Of a stretch of 7,429 bases of DNA, positions 5,943 through 7,429 are shown one piece after another. The DNA comes from Bacillota bacterium (GTDB taxonomy: Bacteria; Bacillota; Clostridia; Christensenellales; Aristaeellaceae), in contig JAEVYX010000046.1 in the NCBI GenBank assembly GCA_023392515.1, positions 1-7,429 of the forward strand, in the 5' to 3' direction. Under the pieces are notes generated by a model. The model was not told where the DNA came from, searched no databases, and was given only the letters and a program-made list of their open reading frames with translations. Each line of letters begins with the position of its first letter. Positions within the stretch are counted from its first letter, which is position 1. The position numbers and the translations under genes were made by a program.

Positions 5943-6767
5943 ATGGTGCAGCGAGTGACAACGGGAGCCCTGCTCATCCTGGGGCTGTCCCTGGTTCTGT
6001 ATCTGGGCAGCTGGGTTTTTGCGGTGACGGCTATGGCTGCCATTGGCATTGCCATGCATGAAGAGTTTCATGCCTTGGCGGTAGCGGGGCATAGGCCTGT
6101 ATGGTGGCCTACCTTTGCCGCCATGGGCGCCAGCATCCCGATGGTATTGATGTCTTCCGCCGTGGCCATCATCCCGCTTACGCTGACCTGCTGCCTAATC
6201 GTCTTGATCATTGTAATCTTCCGGGAGAAGCCCAAATTGGAAGATGCCTTGGTTTCTGTCATGCCTATGTTCACGATCCTTTTGCCCGGTATGTGCCTGA
6301 TCAGCCTGTTGGCTGTTTCACCCAAGTCGTTGCAGGTTACGCTATTGTGCCTGGTGTTCGCCGTGGCTGTAATGGGGGATACATTTGCCTATTTTGTAGG
6401 AACCAGGGTGGGCGGCAGAAAACTTTGCCCGGCAGTCAGCCCCAACAAAACCATTTCCGGGGCCATGGGCGGCCTGATTGGAAGCGTGCTGGCGGCCTTG
6501 GCCGTTGGCGCTGTGGCAGCCATATGGGCGTCGGAGCACGCGGCGGAATTGCCTACCTGGGACCAGTATTTGTTCATTGGGCTTATCGGTGGAGTGGCAG
6601 GGCAGATGGGCGACCTGTTTGCCTCTCTTATCAAGCGCCATTGCGGTATTAAAGATTACAGCAGCTTGTTTCCGGGCCACGGGGGCATGCTGGACCGGAT
6701 GGACAGCATCCTGTTTGCTGCAGTGGTGGTGTTTTGCTTCCGGGTTATGATGACCGGCACGGCGTAA
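5943..6767 (+). CDS. cdsA: phosphatidate cytidylyltransferase (CDP-diglyceride synthase)
   Basis: A 274-residue polytopic membrane enzyme that converts phosphatidic acid and CTP to CDP-diacylglycerol, the precursor of all phospholipids. About seven or eight hydrophobic segments run through the protein (for example 8-36, 56-92, 108-142 and 172-192). MGDTFAYFVGTRVGG (144-158) and SPNKTISGAMGG (166-177) are conserved family motifs. Residues 228-254 match the CDP-diglyceride synthetase signature in full: S-x-I-K-R, KD at 237-238, PGHGG at 244-248 and DRMD at 251-254, which includes the acidic metal-binding residues. The start at 5943 follows GAGGAA (5931-5936) by 6 nt; a longer in-frame reading beginning inside uppS is rejected because it lacks a ribosome site and a family N-terminus. 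It lies 35 nt after uppS and 18 nt before dxr. Confidence 0.96.
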   Translation: MVQRVTTGALLILGLSLVLYLGSWVFAVTAMAAIGIAMHEEFHALAVAGHRPVWWPTFAAMGASIPMVLMSSAVAIIPLTLTCCLIVLIIVIFREKPKLEDALVSVMPMFTILLPGMCLISLLAVSPKSLQVTLLCLVFAVAVMGDTFAYFVGTRVGGRKLCPAVSPNKTISGAMGGLIGSVLAALAVGAVAAIWASEHAAELPTWDQYLFIGLIGGVAGQMGDLFASLIKRHCGIKDYSSLFPGHGGMLDRMDSILFAAVVVFCFRVMMTGTA

Positions 6768-6785
6768 ACCTTGAAAGGAATTGTC

Positions 6786-7429
6786 ATGAGAAAAATTGCC
6801 ATACTGGGCAGCACCGGCTCGATCGGAACCCAGGCTTTACAGGTGGCGGCGCTTTATCCCGATCTTTTTTGTGTGACAGCCCTGACAGCCAACCGCAATG
6901 CGGAGCTATTATTTGAGCAGGTGCGCACCTTTCGTCCGGCAATGGCCGGGCTTACGACGCCCATTCCCTGGGATGAAATCCCCGAGGATGTGCGTTTTTG
7001 TGATTGGCGTTTCGGGGATGAAGCGCTTCTGGCTGCCGCCAATGAGGCACCGGCCCAGGATGTTTTGGTGGCCGTGGTCGGTATTGCAGGGCTTCTTGCC
7101 GTAATGGAGGCGATCAAAGCCGGACGGCGTGTATTGCTTGCCAACAAGGAAGCGCTGGTGGCTGGCGGGTCGCTTGTAATGAAGGCGGCCAAAGATGCCG
7201 GACAGCCCCTTTTACCGGTTGACAGTGAACATAGCGCCATTTTCCAATGTTTACAGGGCGCAGGCGGAAACAAACCGGAAAAGCTGTATCTGACGGCGTC
7301 CGGCGGCCCTTTTCGCACATGGGTAAGGGAAGACATCCTCCGCGCCACTCCGCAGCAGGCCTTGCGCCATCCCAATTGGCAGATGGGGCGCAAGATCACC
7401 ATTGATTCTGCTTCCATGTTCAACAAGGC
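6786..7429 (+). CDS. dxr: 1-deoxy-D-xylulose 5-phosphate reductoisomerase, 5' part (runs off right edge)
   Basis: The first 214 residues of a protein that is usually about 380-400. The enzyme rearranges and reduces 1-deoxyxylulose 5-phosphate to 2-C-methylerythritol 4-phosphate with NADPH, the committed step of the MEP pathway for isopentenyl diphosphate. Visible motifs: GSTGSIGTQ (8-16) for NADPH binding; ANRN (35-38); LLANKEALVAGG (117-128); PVDSEHSAIFQ (144-154) with the metal ligands Asp146 and Glu148; TASGGPFR (170-177), substrate phosphate contacts; and HPNWQMGRKITIDSASMFNKG at the right edge, where the downstream metal-binding Glu should follow. The start at 6786 has AAAGGA (6774-6779) 6 nt upstream. 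The product feeds the isopentenyl units used by UppS encoded just upstream. The pathway is the target of fosmidomycin. In related genomes rseP and ispG usually follow, but they lie outside the window. Confidence 0.97.
   Translation, partial: MRKIAILGSTGSIGTQALQVAALYPDLFCVTALTANRNAELLFEQVRTFRPAMAGLTTPIPWDEIPEDVRFCDWRFGDEALLAAANEAPAQDVLVAVVGIAGLLAVMEAIKAGRRVLLANKEALVAGGSLVMKAAKDAGQPLLPVDSEHSAIFQCLQGAGGNKPEKLYLTASGGPFRTWVREDILRATPQQALRHPNWQMGRKITIDSASMFNK

Overview
The window looks like a chromosomal housekeeping segment from a Gram-positive anaerobe of the class Clostridia (Firmicutes/Bacillota) with moderate GC. The evidence is the conserved order rpsB-tsf-pyrH-frr-uppS-cdsA-dxr, strong AGGAGG-type ribosome binding sites, a short-form EF-Ts of 217 residues, and an ancestral type A RNase P RNA rather than the type B form of Bacilli. 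I cannot place the genus from sequence alone. There are no signs of mobile DNA, CRISPR or horizontal transfer.

Left part (1-1034): the 5' half of a dGTPase-like HD hydrolase gene (dgt) runs leftward off the edge. It is divergent from rnpB, which has a clear sigma-A-type promoter, a complete type A fold that can be traced by its P1, P2 and P4 pairings, and its own intrinsic terminator. Middle-left (1064-1756): a secreted NodB-type polysaccharide deacetylase with several non-canonical active-site positions.

Right part (1792 to the end): a translation and envelope-lipid cluster. rpsB and tsf form one unit with a good promoter, a structured roughly 94-nt leader, a GC hairpin between the two genes and a strong terminator after tsf. 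pyrH follows without a visible promoter of its own. frr has a separate well-formed promoter, and from there frr, a 68-codon unassigned gene, uppS, cdsA and dxr (cut by the right edge) are closely spaced and probably co-transcribed. The products link protein synthesis (S2, EF-Ts, ribosome recycling factor), UTP supply (UMP kinase), isoprenoid precursor synthesis (Dxr), the undecaprenyl carrier for the cell wall (UppS) and phospholipid precursor synthesis (CdsA).

I found no obviously new system. The points most worth a second look are the small PASTA-like gene between frr and uppS, the regulatory RNA structures around rpsB-tsf, the missing pyrH promoter, the inverted repeat inside the frr promoter and the altered deacetylase active site.
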